In this document: piece after piece, positions 20,825 to 29,802 of the stretch
Layout: each line of letters begins with the position of its first letter
Position numbering within the stretch: the stretch's first letter is position 1
NCBI GenBank assembly: GCA_905221195.1
Contig: CAJNCF010000008.1
Span: forward strand, 20,090-84,089
Reading direction: 5' to 3'
Source of the DNA: a bacterium
Lineage (GTDB): Bacteria > Bacillota > Bacilli > Lactobacillales > Streptococcaceae
DNA length: 64,000 nt
Position numbers and translations under genes: made by a program
The notes under the pieces: model-generated
What the model was told of the DNA's origin: nothing
Database searches by the model: none
What the model saw: the letters and a program-made list of their open reading frames with translations, nothing else

Positions 20825-20833
20825 TGATATAAT
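20825..20833 (+). promoter_or_regulatory. extended -10 promoter of the MazG/helicase module
   Basis: TGATATAAT, 32 bp before the MazG-like ATG, without a good -35. The flanking DNA is noticeably AT-rich. Confidence 0.6.
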
Positions 20834-20865
20834 GTGTATAAGTAAATTGATATTGGAGAAAATAA

Positions 20866-21195
20866 ATGAAATCAACAATAGAGAAAATTAATAAATTTCG
20901 GGATGATCGTGATTGGAGAAAATTTCACAATGAAAAAGATTTAGCTATTTCTATTTTGCTGGAATCTAGTGAACTTCTAGAATTGTTCCAATGGAAGCAG
21001 CCTGAAGAAGTTACAACAAATTCTCTCGAAAGAATTAAAGAAGAACTAGCGGATGTGCTAATATATTCAATGATGTTAGCTGATAATTTACAACTGGATA
21101 TAGAACAAATTATTGAAGAAAAATTAGAAAAAAATAAAGCGAAATATCCTGTTAAATTAAGTAAGGGGAATAATAAAAAATATACTGAATTATAG
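20866..21195 (+). CDS. MazG-like nucleotide pyrophosphohydrolase
   Basis: Small all-alpha NTP pyrophosphohydrolase of 109 residues. Visible family features are the N-terminal FRDDRDWRKFH, typical of the RS21-C6/dCTPase-like branch, and the metal-binding helices with E33xxE36 (LLESSELLE) and E60xxD63 (EELADVLIY). Such enzymes hydrolyse (d)NTPs to monophosphates, often as house-cleaning or in antiviral nucleotide depletion. The substrate here is unknown. GGAGAA precedes the ATG. The helicase fusion gene starts 15 bases after the stop, so the two are almost certainly co-expressed. Codon use is AT-rich compared with scrK and metE, suggesting horizontal origin. Confidence 0.88.
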   Translation: MKSTIEKINKFRDDRDWRKFHNEKDLAISILLESSELLELFQWKQPEEVTTNSLERIKEELADVLIYSMMLADNLQLDIEQIIEEKLEKNKAKYPVKLSKGNNKKYTEL

Positions 21196-21210
21196 TGTTG
21201 AGTAACTGAT

Positions 21211-22941
21211 ATGAGTAAAATATTGAAACCAGTAATTGAAGAAGTAAAATATGAAAGTGGTTCATTAGACACTTTACAGGAAACTTTAAAAATCAGTTTT
21301 CGTGATGAAAACAAGATACTATTGTTTGAGTATCCGACTATATATATTGTAAATGATAAAAATTCTGATGGATATAGTGTTTATGTAGGTGAAACAACAG
21401 ATATTGTACGTCGTACAAATCAACATTTAGGTGAAATTAGAGAAGATTGGACTAAATTTTCAAAATCAAATACTACTAAAATGTTTGTTATAGGTCATCA
21501 TCACTTTAATAAGTCTTTGACACTAGATATTGAGAATAGACTAATGTTGTATTTATTAAGTGTTGATAATGTTTCAAATGTTCAAAACAGACGAGGGAAT
21601 CCTCAAAATAAATATTATACTTCTGATGAGCTTGATGAGATTTTTACCAAAATTTGGAGTTCGTTAAATAAGAAAAATAAGTATTTATTTCCAGCAGAAA
21701 GTATTGTTAGAAATTCTGCAATTTTTAAATCTTCCCCATTTCATAAATTAACCAATGAGCAATTAAAAGCGAAAAATGAAATCATTTTTAAAATTACATC
21801 AGCACTTAGTAAGAACGAGTTTGGAACTTTAATCTTGGTTAAAGGAGAAGCTGGTGCTGGTAAAACTGTTTTGATGAGTTCTTTAATCGATGATCTATTA
21901 AATTCTGATGACACGGATTTCCTAAGAGAAAATAATGCAATTAATTTGGTTGTTAATCATGATGATCAATTGAGTGTCTATAAAGAAATAGAGAAAAAGC
22001 TTGAATGGAAGAGTGGTTCAACCCTTGATGTTGCTATGAAACCAACTCAGTTTTTAAACGCACTAAAAAAGCAAGATGCTAATGCTGGTATAGTTGTTAT
22101 TGACGAAGGACACTTACTTTTGACTGCAAAAAATCAAGCTTATCAAGGTGGTAATCATTTAAAGGATATACTATCAAAATCGAAAGTAGTAGTTTTAGTG
22201 TACGATGATAATCAAATAATGAGTAAATCTCAAATATGGGTAGATGATTCATTTTTGACTTTACAGCATCAAGCGAGGCTGTCTGGCAATTTAATTGAAT
22301 TAAATAATCAAATGCGTATAAAAGCTAGTGAATCAACAATTAGTTGGATTAGAAATATTATTGATAAAAGAGAAATTACCAAATTAAAAGAAGATAATAA
22401 CTATGATATCCAGATATTTAATTCTCCCAAGGAATTACAGGATGCTATTAAATTAAAAGATGAGAATCGTCATTTAGGGATTTCTAGGTTAATAGCAACT
22501 TATGATTGGGAATATAGTAGTCAATCTAAACCTGAATCTAAAGATTATTGGTGTGTGGAAATAGATGACTGGTCTTGTCCTTGGAATAGAGAATTGAGTA
22601 GGGATAGGAAAAACTCTAAACTTTCTTGGATTGAACAACCACAAACTATTGGTGAAGTAGGATCCACTTTTACTGTGCAAGGTTTTGATTTGAATTATGC
22701 TGGAGTCATTATTGGTCCATCGGTTAAATATAGAGATGGTAAAATTAAGTTTGATATCTCTGCTAGTAAAAATAAAGGGGCAGTTCAAAATAGGAAACTC
22801 GAAAATGGTGAAATGAAAAATTTTGGTGAAGATCTTTTAAAAAATGAATTAAATGTTTTACTTACAAGAGGAGTAAATGGACTCTATATCTACGCAGTAG
22901 ATGAAGAACTTCAAGCGGCTTTAAAAAAGGCAATTTTATAA
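21211..22941 (+). CDS. GIY-YIG nuclease domain fused to a DUF2075 / Schlafen-group-3-type helicase
   Basis: 576-residue protein with two recognisable parts. Residues about 42-125 look like a GIY-YIG nuclease: TIYIV (43-47), GYSVYVGET (54-62), Arg67/68, His72 and a candidate catalytic Glu108 in LDIENRLML. Residues about 180-576 form an SF1-like P-loop ATPase of the DUF2075 class. Its Walker A is GEAGAGKT (212-219) and its Walker B is VVIDEGH (295-301). A later VQGFDLNYAGVIIG stretch and the LLTRGVNGLYIY motif near 550 complete it. It is coupled to a MazG-like enzyme in an AT-rich segment between conserved blocks. A defence or nucleic-acid processing role is inference; no substrate is shown by the sequence. 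Confidence 0.85.
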   Translation: MSKILKPVIEEVKYESGSLDTLQETLKISFRDENKILLFEYPTIYIVNDKNSDGYSVYVGETTDIVRRTNQHLGEIREDWTKFSKSNTTKMFVIGHHHFNKSLTLDIENRLMLYLLSVDNVSNVQNRRGNPQNKYYTSDELDEIFTKIWSSLNKKNKYLFPAESIVRNSAIFKSSPFHKLTNEQLKAKNEIIFKITSALSKNEFGTLILVKGEAGAGKTVLMSSLIDDLLNSDDTDFLRENNAINLVVNHDDQLSVYKEIEKKLEWKSGSTLDVAMKPTQFLNALKKQDANAGIVVIDEGHLLLTAKNQAYQGGNHLKDILSKSKVVVLVYDDNQIMSKSQIWVDDSFLTLQHQARLSGNLIELNNQMRIKASESTISWIRNIIDKREITKLKEDNNYDIQIFNSPKELQDAIKLKDENRHLGISRLIATYDWEYSSQSKPESKDYWCVEIDDWSCPWNRELSRDRKNSKLSWIEQPQTIGEVGSTFTVQGFDLNYAGVIIGPSVKYRDGKIKFDISASKNKGAVQNRKLENGEMKNFGEDLLKNELNVLLTRGVNGLYIYAVDEELQAALKKAIL

Positions 22942-22979
22942 GATTATAAGGTAGGAATAGATATTTATGAATCTAAACA

Positions 22980-22988
22980 TGGTATAAT
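22980..22988 (+). promoter_or_regulatory. extended -10 promoter immediately before a start codon
   Basis: TGGTATAAT ends 7 bases before the ATG at 22996, so the predicted transcription start falls at or next to the A of the start codon (leaderless mRNA). No ribosome site is present for that ATG. Confidence 0.55.
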
Positions 22989-22995
22989 GTCAATT

Positions 22996-23397
22996 ATGAA
23001 TAACAACCAACGTGCCCTTTGCCAACAACTCTGGGCGAGAAACAAATACCTCGTGTTGAGCCATTCCAGCAATATTTACAATGAGATTCGCCAATACTTG
23101 AAGAATGAAGAGGTGGAGGTAAGTCTGGTTCAAGAGATGATTGACCGTGCCTGTCAAATCCCAGAACACAGGGGTCAGGTTTGCAATGCCTTTCAGCATA
23201 TTTGGGGCTATTTCAAAAAGAAAGCGACAGATGTTGAGCGCAAAGACTATATGCTCTTGCTGGATCGTTACCGCTTTGGTCAGGCTTCCAAGGAAGATGT
23301 AATCGCTAAGACTAGAGACTTGCTTGAACGCTATCCAAATACCTACTTGCAACATTCGACGTTACTGAAGGGAGACTCCAATGAGACTTTGGCATGA
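22996..23397 (+). CDS. YbgA-like (DUF1722) protein
   Basis: 133-residue protein resembling the YbgA/DUF1722 domain, with the typical N-terminal segment ALCQQLWARNKYLVLSHSS and a helical remainder. YbgA domains occur alone or fused to other domains in DNA-repair neighbourhoods; the biochemical role is not established. An ATG at 22987 is in frame but lies within the TATAAT -10, so I use 22996, which would make the mRNA leaderless. The gene overlaps the following endonuclease V-like gene by 17 bases, so they are translated together. Confidence 0.8.
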   Translation: MNNNQRALCQQLWARNKYLVLSHSSNIYNEIRQYLKNEEVEVSLVQEMIDRACQIPEHRGQVCNAFQHIWGYFKKKATDVERKDYMLLLDRYRFGQASKEDVIAKTRDLLERYPNTYLQHSTLLKGDSNETLA

Positions 23398-23743
23398 GGC
23401 TTTGATTTCACAACTTCCCCGTCCTCAACTTTTGGGACAACACCGAGAATGCTGCGCCCTTCGTGGTAATGGCTGGGGCAGAAAGCATGCGACGGTGGAC
23501 TATGTCTTTACCCACTCGCCCTATCGTCTCTATGCCTATCATCGCTTGATCATGGAGGAAATGGCTGATCGTGGTTACAATGTCAGTCCAGAGTGGCTGG
23601 ACAAGAACTACCGTGGTAAGACCTGCCCTCCTTATCAATACTTAGCAGAGGAAAAGTTGACTAGTCCTATCTATAGCGAACATGATGATGCCTACTATGA
23701 GGAGTGTCTGGCTAATCTCCGAGAGAAGGGAATCAACCTATAG
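23381..23743 (+). CDS. pyrimidine-dimer DNA glycosylase (T4 endonuclease V-like) family protein
   Basis: 120-residue protein resembling the Pyr_excise family founded by T4 endonuclease V. The N-terminal stretch LISQLPRPQLLGQHREC aligns with the phage enzyme, and Arg22 and Glu23 (HREC) fall at the positions of the T4 catalytic Arg22 and Glu23. The T4 nucleophile is the amine of Thr2. Here residue 2 is Arg, so Met1 would probably be kept and supply the amine, or the function has changed. It is translationally coupled to the YbgA-like gene, which supports a common DNA repair role; that is inference. Confidence 0.72.
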   Translation: MRLWHEALISQLPRPQLLGQHRECCALRGNGWGRKHATVDYVFTHSPYRLYAYHRLIMEEMADRGYNVSPEWLDKNYRGKTCPPYQYLAEEKLTSPIYSEHDDAYYEECLANLREKGINL

Positions 23744-23840
23744 TCTTTTCTAATAACAAGCCATAGTCACTTATAAGAATTACTAATAACGCGTTTGAAC
23801 CGTCTAACTGAAATAAAGCTATAAAACAAGCTACACAAAG

Positions 23841-23872
23841 GATTTGAGGCATGTGTCTCAGGTCTTTTTCTT
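23841..23872 (+). terminator. terminator before the metE control region
   Basis: 8-bp stem GATTTGAG / CTCAGGTC (two G-U pairs) followed by a T-rich run. Confidence 0.65.
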
Positions 23873-23886
23873 TTGTTTAAAACAGA

Positions 23887-23907
23887 GATATAGTTTCAAA
23901 CTATATC
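23887..23907. promoter_or_regulatory. MET-box of metE
   Basis: Perfect palindrome with core TATAGTTTCAAACTATA, extended by GA and TC to 21 bp. It fits the MET-box described for streptococcal MetR-type (LysR-family) activators. It lies about 20 bp upstream of the proposed -35, a usual activator position. No SAM riboswitch or T-box fold is visible in the short leader. Confidence 0.8.
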
Positions 23908-23927
23908 AAAGCCTAATTTTTTACAAT

Positions 23928-23956
23928 TATACAGATGATTTCTTTTCTGTTAAGAT
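23928..23956 (+). promoter_or_regulatory. promoter of metE
   Basis: TATACA (23928-23933), 17-bp spacer and TAAGAT (23951-23956) with upstream TG at 23948-23949. The poor -35 fits an activator-dependent promoter. Confidence 0.5.
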
Positions 23957-23987
23957 AGTTTCAACAACAAATTTTGGAGGACACATC

Positions 23988-26237
23988 ATGTCAACTACAA
24001 TCATCGGTTTCCCTCGTTTGGGCGAATTCCGCGAATTAAAATTTACAACCGAAAAATACTTTAGAAAAGAAATCTCAGAAGAAGAACTCTTGGCAGCCGC
24101 AAAAGACTTGCGTGCTAAACACTGGAACATTGTCAAAGAAAAAGGTATCACTGAAATTCCATCAAATGACTTTTCTCACTATGACAACTTCCTAGATGCA
24201 GCTTTCCTTTTCAACGTGGTACCTGCTTCAGTTCAAAACTTGGACTTGTCTGACCTTGAGCGCTACTTCGCTTTGGGACGTGGTTACCAAGGAGAAAAAG
24301 GGGACGTTCGCGCCCTTCCAATGAAGAAATGGTTCAACACCAACTACCACTACATCGTTCCTAAGTTTGAAAAAGACACCCAAGTTAAACTTGCAGGTCA
24401 CAAGATTTTTGATGAGTTCCAAGAAGCCAAAGAACTTGGATTGAACACTCGTCCAGTTCTTGTAGGTCCATTCACTTTCCTTCAATTGTCAGACTTTGAA
24501 GAAGGCGTGAAAGCAGAAGACTTCGTAGACAGCTTAGTAGCTGCTTATCAAGAAGTGTTTGCTAAATTGGCTGAACTTGGTGCGACTCGTATCCAATTGG
24601 ATGAAGCTGCTCTTGTCAAAGATTTGACAGCTGAAGAAAAAGCTCTCTTCTTGAACCTCTACAACAAACTCTTGGCTGACAAAAAAGGTCTTGAAGTCTT
24701 GCTTCAAACTTACTTCGGTGATGTTCGTGACGTTTACGCTGACCTTGTAAACTTGCCAGTTGATGCTATCGGTTTGGACTTCGTTGAAGGTAAGAAAACT
24801 CTTGAACTCGTTAAAAGTGGCTTCCCAGCTGACAAGACTCTTTATGCAGGTATTGTCAATGGTAAAAACATCTGGCGTAACAACTACGAAAAGAGCTTGG
24901 CTGTTCTTGAGCAAATTCCAGCTGAAAACATCGTTTTGACTAGCTCATGCTCACTTCTTCATGTGCCATTTACAACTGCTAATGAAGAGTTTGAACCAGC
25001 AATCTTGAACCACTTTGCCTTTGCGGTTGAAAAATTGGATGAGATTCGTGACTTGGATGCTATCCGCAATGGTCAAGGTGAAGCAGCTCTTGCAGCTAAC
25101 AAAGAACTCTTTGCGACTGAACGTGTTGGTGAGAATGCAGAACTTCGTGCGCGCATCGCTGGTTTGACAGACGCAGACTACACTCGTTTGCCAGCCTTTG
25201 CAGAGCGTGAAGCTATCCAAGAAGAAGCTTTCAAACTTCCAGCTCTTCCAACAACAACTATCGGTTCATTCCCTCAAACTAAAGAAGTTCGTGCCAAACG
25301 TTTGGCTTACCGTAAAGGTGAATTGTCTCAAGAAGAGTACGATGCTTTCCTTGCTGAAACGATCGATGAATGGATCAAATGGCAAGAAGATATCGACTTT
25401 GATGTCCTTGTTCACGGTGAATTTGAGCGTAACGACATGGTTGAATACTTCGGTCAAAACTTGTCAGGTTACCTCTTCTCTAAAAATGGTTGGGTACAAT
25501 CATACGGTATGCGTGGGGTTAAACCACCAATCATCTGGGGTGATGTCACTCGTCTTAACCCTATCACTGTTAAATGGTCTAGCTATGCACAAAGCCGTAC
25601 AAACAAACCTGTTAAAGGGATGTTGACTGGACCTGTTACCATCCTCAACTGGTCATTCCCACGTGAAGACATCTCTATCAAGGATTCAACTCTTCAAATC
25701 GCCCTTGCCATCAAGGATGAAGTGCTTGACCTTGAAGCTGCTGGTGTGAAAATCATCCAAATCGACGAGGCTGCTCTTCGTGAAAAATTGCCACTCCGTC
25801 GTAGCGACTGGTACGAAGACTACCTTGACTGGGCAATTCCTGCCTTCCGCTTGGTACACTCAACAGTAGCGCCAGATACACAAATCCACACTCACATGTG
25901 TTACTCAGAATTTACAGATATCATCCCAGCTATCGACAACTTGGATGCGGACGTTATCTCATTTGAGGCTAGCCGTTCAAACCTTGAAATCTTGGACGAA
26001 CTCAAAGCGAAAAACTTCCAAACAGAAGTGGGACCTGGGGTTTACGATATCCACTCACCTCGTGTACCAAATGAAGGCGAAATCGACCACACAATCGAAG
26101 CCATCCTTGCTAAAGTGCCAAGCAAGAAAGTTTGGATCAACCCTGACTGTGGTTTGAAAACACGTGGTATTCCAGAAACAAAAGAAAGCTTGATCCGCCT
26201 TGTTGAAGCAGCTAAAGCTGCGCGTGAGAAATTGTAA
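23988..26237 (+). CDS. metE: cobalamin-independent methionine synthase
   Basis: Transfers the methyl group of 5-methyl-THF (triglutamate) to homocysteine, making methionine without vitamin B12. The 749-residue protein starts at the ATG at 23988 (TTGGAGGACAC upstream); an open frame extends upstream but crosses the promoter and MET-box and is not used. It has the duplicated MetE barrels, with the zinc ligands His636 and Cys638 ([10 protein letters not shown]) and Cys721 ([10 protein letters not shown]) in the C-terminal half. metF follows after about 100 bp, giving the usual metE-metF unit. Confidence 0.97.
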   Translation: MSTTIIGFPRLGEFRELKFTTEKYFRKEISEEELLAAAKDLRAKHWNIVKEKGITEIPSNDFSHYDNFLDAAFLFNVVPASVQNLDLSDLERYFALGRGYQGEKGDVRALPMKKWFNTNYHYIVPKFEKDTQVKLAGHKIFDEFQEAKELGLNTRPVLVGPFTFLQLSDFEEGVKAEDFVDSLVAAYQEVFAKLAELGATRIQLDEAALVKDLTAEEKALFLNLYNKLLADKKGLEVLLQTYFGDVRDVYADLVNLPVDAIGLDFVEGKKTLELVKSGFPADKTLYAGIVNGKNIWRNNYEKSLAVLEQIPAENIVLTSSCSLLHVPFTTANEEFEPAILNHFAFAVEKLDEIRDLDAIRNGQGEAALAANKELFATERVGENAELRARIAGLTDADYTRLPAFAEREAIQEEAFKLPALPTTTIGSFPQTKEVRAKRLAYRKGELSQEEYDAFLAETIDEWIKWQEDIDFDVLVHGEFERNDMVEYFGQNLSGYLFSKNGWVQSYGMRGVKPPIIWGDVTRLNPITVKWSSYAQSRTNKPVKGMLTGPVTILNWSFPREDISIKDSTLQIALAIKDEVLDLEAAGVKIIQIDEAALREKLPLRRSDWYEDYLDWAIPAFRLVHSTVAPDTQIHTHMCYSEFTDIIPAIDNLDADVISFEASRSNLEILDELKAKNFQTEVGPGVYDIHSPRVPNEGEIDHTIEAILAKVPSKKVWINPDCGLKTRGIPETKESLIRLVEAAKAAREKL

Positions 26238-26339
26238 GATAAATATTTCTCAAGAAGCACTGTTTGGTCAATCTGCCTGTTTCACTTGGATTCTAAGAGT
26301 CCAGCTAACGAAAAAATCAACTAGAAAAGGATAATGACT

Positions 26340-27206
26340 ATGTCACGCCAAACACCGTCACTCTCATTTGAAGTGTTCCCTCCAAACCCAGCCGTGGGTA
26401 ATGATAACATTATTTCTGCTCTTCAAGATATGCAGGAGTTGGCTCCTCACTTTATCAGTGTAACTGCCAGCAATAATAAATTTAATATCAAGGAAACGAC
26501 GGTTCGTTTGGCTGACTTTATCCAAAATGACTTGGCGATTCCTACTATTGCTCACTTGCCAGCCATCTATTTGACCAAGGACAAGGTTGCTGAAACCATT
26601 GCAGACTTGGACAAGGTTGGGGTGCAGAAAATCTTGGCTCTTCGTGGGGATATTATCCCTGATGTGGAACCACAAAAGGATTTCCGCTACGCGACTGACT
26701 TGATTGAGTTCATCAAGGAACAAGCCCCTCACTTTGATATTGTTGGTGCTTGTTATCCAGAAGGGCATCCAGATTCACCAAATCAGATTTCAGATATTCA
26801 AAATCTTAAGAAGAAAGTAGATGCAGGTTGTTCGAGCCTTGTAACTCAGCTTTTCTTTGACAATGAGCGCTTCTATGATTTCCAAGACAAGTGTATCTTG
26901 GCTGGGATTGATGTTCCTATTCATGCAGGGATTATGCCAATTTTGAATCGAAATCAGGCTCTCCGCCTCTTGAAGACTTGTGAGAATATCCATCTTCCAC
27001 GTAAATTTAAAGCCATCTTAGACAAGTATGAGCATGACCCTGAGTCGCTCAGAGCAGCAGGACTTGCCTATGCGGTAGACCAAATCGTGGACTTGGTAAC
27101 TCAGGATGTTGCTGGTGTGCATCTTTACACCATGAACAATGCGGATACAGCAAAATACATCCACCAAGCAACCCATGCCTTGTTTAATCATCAGTCTCTA
27201 GGATAA
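26340..27206 (+). CDS. metF: 5,10-methylenetetrahydrofolate reductase
   Basis: FAD enzyme that makes the 5-methyl-THF used by MetE. The 288-residue protein has the family's barrel with LSFEVFPPNP near the start, the HLPAIYLTKDK region, LRGD, and the FDNERFYDF and GIMPI motifs. Two in-frame ATGs lie 6 bases apart; the second (26340) has better spacing from AAAGGA. It is in the MET-box-controlled operon with metE and ends at a strong terminator. Confidence 0.95.
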   Translation: MSRQTPSLSFEVFPPNPAVGNDNIISALQDMQELAPHFISVTASNNKFNIKETTVRLADFIQNDLAIPTIAHLPAIYLTKDKVAETIADLDKVGVQKILALRGDIIPDVEPQKDFRYATDLIEFIKEQAPHFDIVGACYPEGHPDSPNQISDIQNLKKKVDAGCSSLVTQLFFDNERFYDFQDKCILAGIDVPIHAGIMPILNRNQALRLLKTCENIHLPRKFKAILDKYEHDPESLRAAGLAYAVDQIVDLVTQDVAGVHLYTMNNADTAKYIHQATHALFNHQSLG

Positions 27207-27215
27207 TAAAAAGCA

Positions 27216-27253
27216 AACCATTCTTCTCAGGTGAGGGGAATGGTTCCTTTTTA
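27216..27253 (+). terminator. terminator after metF
   Basis: AACCATTC / GAATGGTT stem with an inner CTCA / TGAG pair, followed by a T-run. Confidence 0.85.
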
Positions 27254-27284
27254 ATGGTAAAGACCGCACTTTTTAAGAAAAATA

Positions 27285-27573
27285 TGATAAAATAGTCTCT
27301 GTACGTACTTGATACAAAGATGAGGGTATAAACAGATTTTTAACTATTCAAATCTGCTATAAAAAGGACAAATACTAAAGAATAATATTTTTAAACTTTT
27401 CAAAGTATCTAGGTAGTTGAACACGGGCTAAATCCCTAGTGAAAAAGATAGATTTCCTGGTGTGCATCGCACACTGCGTCAATCTCCTATTTTCATACGG
27501 GATTCTTTACGCCCTTTGTATCCTGATCTTTGTAGGCAAGGCGTATAATTTCATCAATCCAAAGGGGATTAAA
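27285..27573 (+). promoter_or_regulatory. promoter and long structured leader of pnp
   Basis: TGATAAAAT (27285-27293) is an extended -10, leaving a leader of about 270 bases before pnp. The leader contains CTAGG / CCTAG, a tight hairpin GTGTGC-ATC-GCACAC (about 27460-27474), and TACGCC / GGCGTA enclosing about 26 bases near the 3' end. pnp mRNAs are often autoregulated by PNPase after RNase cleavage of leader hairpins; that this leader does so is inference. rpsO, a common upstream neighbour of pnp, is absent. Confidence 0.55.
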
Positions 27574-29787
27574 ATGACAAAACAAGTGTTTCAAACGACT
27601 TTTGCGGGTCGTGAGTTAATTGTAGAGACTGGTCAGGTTGCTAAGCAGGCAAATGGCGCAGTTGTTGTGCGTTACGGTGAGTCAACTGTCTTGACTGCTG
27701 CCGTTATGTCTAAGAAAATGGCAACTGGGGATTTCTTCCCACTCCAAGTCAACTACGAAGAAAAAATGTATGCGGCTGGGAAGTTTCCTGGTGGCTTTAT
27801 GAAACGTGAAGGACGTCCTTCAACAGATGCGACCTTGACAGCGCGTTTGATTGACCGTCCAATCCGTCCAATGTTTGCGGAAGGTTTCCGTAATGAAGTC
27901 CAAGTCATCAACACAGTGCTTTCTTATGATGAAAATGCTTCTGCACCAATGGCTGCTATGTTTGGTTCATCCTTGGCACTTTCTATCTCAGATATTCCAT
28001 TTGACGGACCAATCGCTGGGGTGCAAGTGGGTTATGTAGATGGTCAAATCATCATCAACCCAAGTCAAGAACAGGCAGAGCAATCTCTTCTTGAATTGAC
28101 AGTAGCTGGTACTAAACACGCTATCAACATGGTTGAGTCTGGTGCCAAAGAATTATCGGAAGAAATCATGTTGGAAGCTCTTCTGAAAGGGCACGAAGCA
28201 GTCAAAGAATTGATTGCCTTCCAAGAAGAAATCGTTGCGGCAGTCGGTAAAGAAAAAGCAGAAGTGGAATTACTTCATGTAGATGCTGAATTGCAGGATG
28301 AAATCATCGCAGCCTACAACAGCGACCTCCAAAAAGCGGTTCAAGTAGAAGAAAAATTGGCTCGTGAAGCTGCAACTCGAGCAGTTAAGGACCAAGTAAC
28401 CGCTGTTTATGAAGAAAAATATGCAGACCACGAAGAATTTGACCGTATTATGCGTGATGTGGCTGAAATCTTGGAACAAATGGAACACGCTGAAGTGCGC
28501 CGTTTGATTACAGAAGACAAGGTGCGTCCTGACGGTCGTAAGGTCGATGAAATCCGTCCTTTGGATGCGGTTGTTGACTTCCTTCCTCGTGTGCACGGTT
28601 CAGGTCTCTTCACTCGTGGCCAAACACAGGCCCTTTCTGTCTTGACCTTGGCTCCGATGGGAGAAACTCAAATCATTGATGGTTTGGACCCAGAGTACAA
28701 GAAACGCTTTATGCACCACTATAACTTCCCACAATACTCTGTAGGGGAAACTGGTCGTTACGGTGCGCCAGGTCGTCGTGAAATCGGTCACGGTGCTCTT
28801 GGTGAGCGTGCACTTGCTCAAGTCTTGCCAAGTTTGGAAGAATTCCCATATGCTATTCGTCTAGTAGCAGAAGTATTGGAATCAAATGGTTCTTCTTCTC
28901 AAGCCTCTATCTGTGCTGGAACTCTTGCTCTTATGGCTGGTGGTGTGCCAATTAAGGCGCCAGTAGCTGGTATTGCCATGGGTCTTATCTCAGATGGAAA
29001 TAACTACACTGTATTGACCGATATCCAAGGTTTGGAAGACCACTTTGGAGACATGGACTTCAAGGTTGCTGGTACTCGTGACGGGATTACAGCCCTACAA
29101 ATGGATATCAAGATCCAAGGGATTACTGCAGAAATCTTGACTGAGGCTCTTGCTCAAGCCAAGAAAGCACGTTTTGAAATCCTTGATGTGATTGAAGCAA
29201 CCATTCCAGAAGTTCGTCCAGAATTGGCTCCAACTGCTCCGAAAATTGATACCATCAAGATTGATGTGGACAAGATCAAGATTGTCATCGGTAAGGGTGG
29301 AGAAACCATCGACAAGATTATCGCTGAAACAGGCGTTAAGATTGATATCGACGAAGAAGGAAATGTGTCTATCTACTCTAGCGACCAAGAAGCTATTAAC
29401 CGTGCCAAAGAAATCATTGCTGGTTTGGTTCGTGAGGCTAAGGTGGATGAAGTTTACCGTGCCAAAGTCGTTCGTATCGAGAAATTTGGTGCCTTTGTCA
29501 ACCTCTTTGATAAGACAGATGCCCTTGTTCATATCTCTGAGATGGCTTGGACGCGTACCAATAATGTCGAAGACTTGGTAGCAATCGGGGATGAAGTTGA
29601 TGTTAAGGTTATCAAGATTGATGAAAAAGGACGTGTGGATGCTTCTATGAAAGCTCTTCTTCCTCGTCCGCCAAAACCTGAACGTGATGAAAAAGGTGAA
29701 AAATCAGAGCGTCCTCATCGCCCACGTCATCACAAGGACCACAAACCTAAGAAAGAATTTACAGAAACACCAAAAGATTCAGAATAA
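27574..29787 (+). CDS. pnp: polyribonucleotide nucleotidyltransferase (PNPase)
   Basis: Phosphate-dependent 3'-5' exoribonuclease of the RNA degradation machinery. The 737-residue protein has two RNase PH-like domains separated by a helical domain. A KH domain near 555-615 ([14 protein letters not shown]) and an S1 domain near 625-700 ([20 protein letters not shown]) follow, then a Lys/His-rich tail. The ATG at 27574 has AAAGGGG at proper spacing. The frame is open for 45 further codons upstream from a GTG, but that part has no ribosome site. cysE follows after 15 bases. Confidence 0.97.
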   Translation: MTKQVFQTTFAGRELIVETGQVAKQANGAVVVRYGESTVLTAAVMSKKMATGDFFPLQVNYEEKMYAAGKFPGGFMKREGRPSTDATLTARLIDRPIRPMFAEGFRNEVQVINTVLSYDENASAPMAAMFGSSLALSISDIPFDGPIAGVQVGYVDGQIIINPSQEQAEQSLLELTVAGTKHAINMVESGAKELSEEIMLEALLKGHEAVKELIAFQEEIVAAVGKEKAEVELLHVDAELQDEIIAAYNSDLQKAVQVEEKLAREAATRAVKDQVTAVYEEKYADHEEFDRIMRDVAEILEQMEHAEVRRLITEDKVRPDGRKVDEIRPLDAVVDFLPRVHGSGLFTRGQTQALSVLTLAPMGETQIIDGLDPEYKKRFMHHYNFPQYSVGETGRYGAPGRREIGHGALGERALAQVLPSLEEFPYAIRLVAEVLESNGSSSQASICAGTLALMAGGVPIKAPVAGIAMGLISDGNNYTVLTDIQGLEDHFGDMDFKVAGTRDGITALQMDIKIQGITAEILTEALAQAKKARFEILDVIEATIPEVRPELAPTAPKIDTIKIDVDKIKIVIGKGGETIDKIIAETGVKIDIDEEGNVSIYSSDQEAINRAKEIIAGLVREAKVDEVYRAKVVRIEKFGAFVNLFDKTDALVHISEMAWTRTNNVEDLVAIGDEVDVKVIKIDEKGRVDASMKALLPRPPKPERDEKGEKSERPHRPRHHKDHKPKKEFTETPKDSE

Positions 29788-29802
29788 GAAAAGGAGAAAT
29801 GT

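Noticed and set aside
23844..23987. N-terminal extension of MetE
   Set aside because: It crosses the terminator, MET-box and promoter; the family start and ribosome site are at 23988.
23873..23987. SAM riboswitch or T-box before metE
   Set aside because: The region after the promoter is too short and has no such fold; the MET-box explains control.
27439..27573. N-terminal extension of PNPase from GTG
   Set aside because: There is no ribosome site, the family starts at the ATG at 27574, and the extra 45 residues are in the structured leader.
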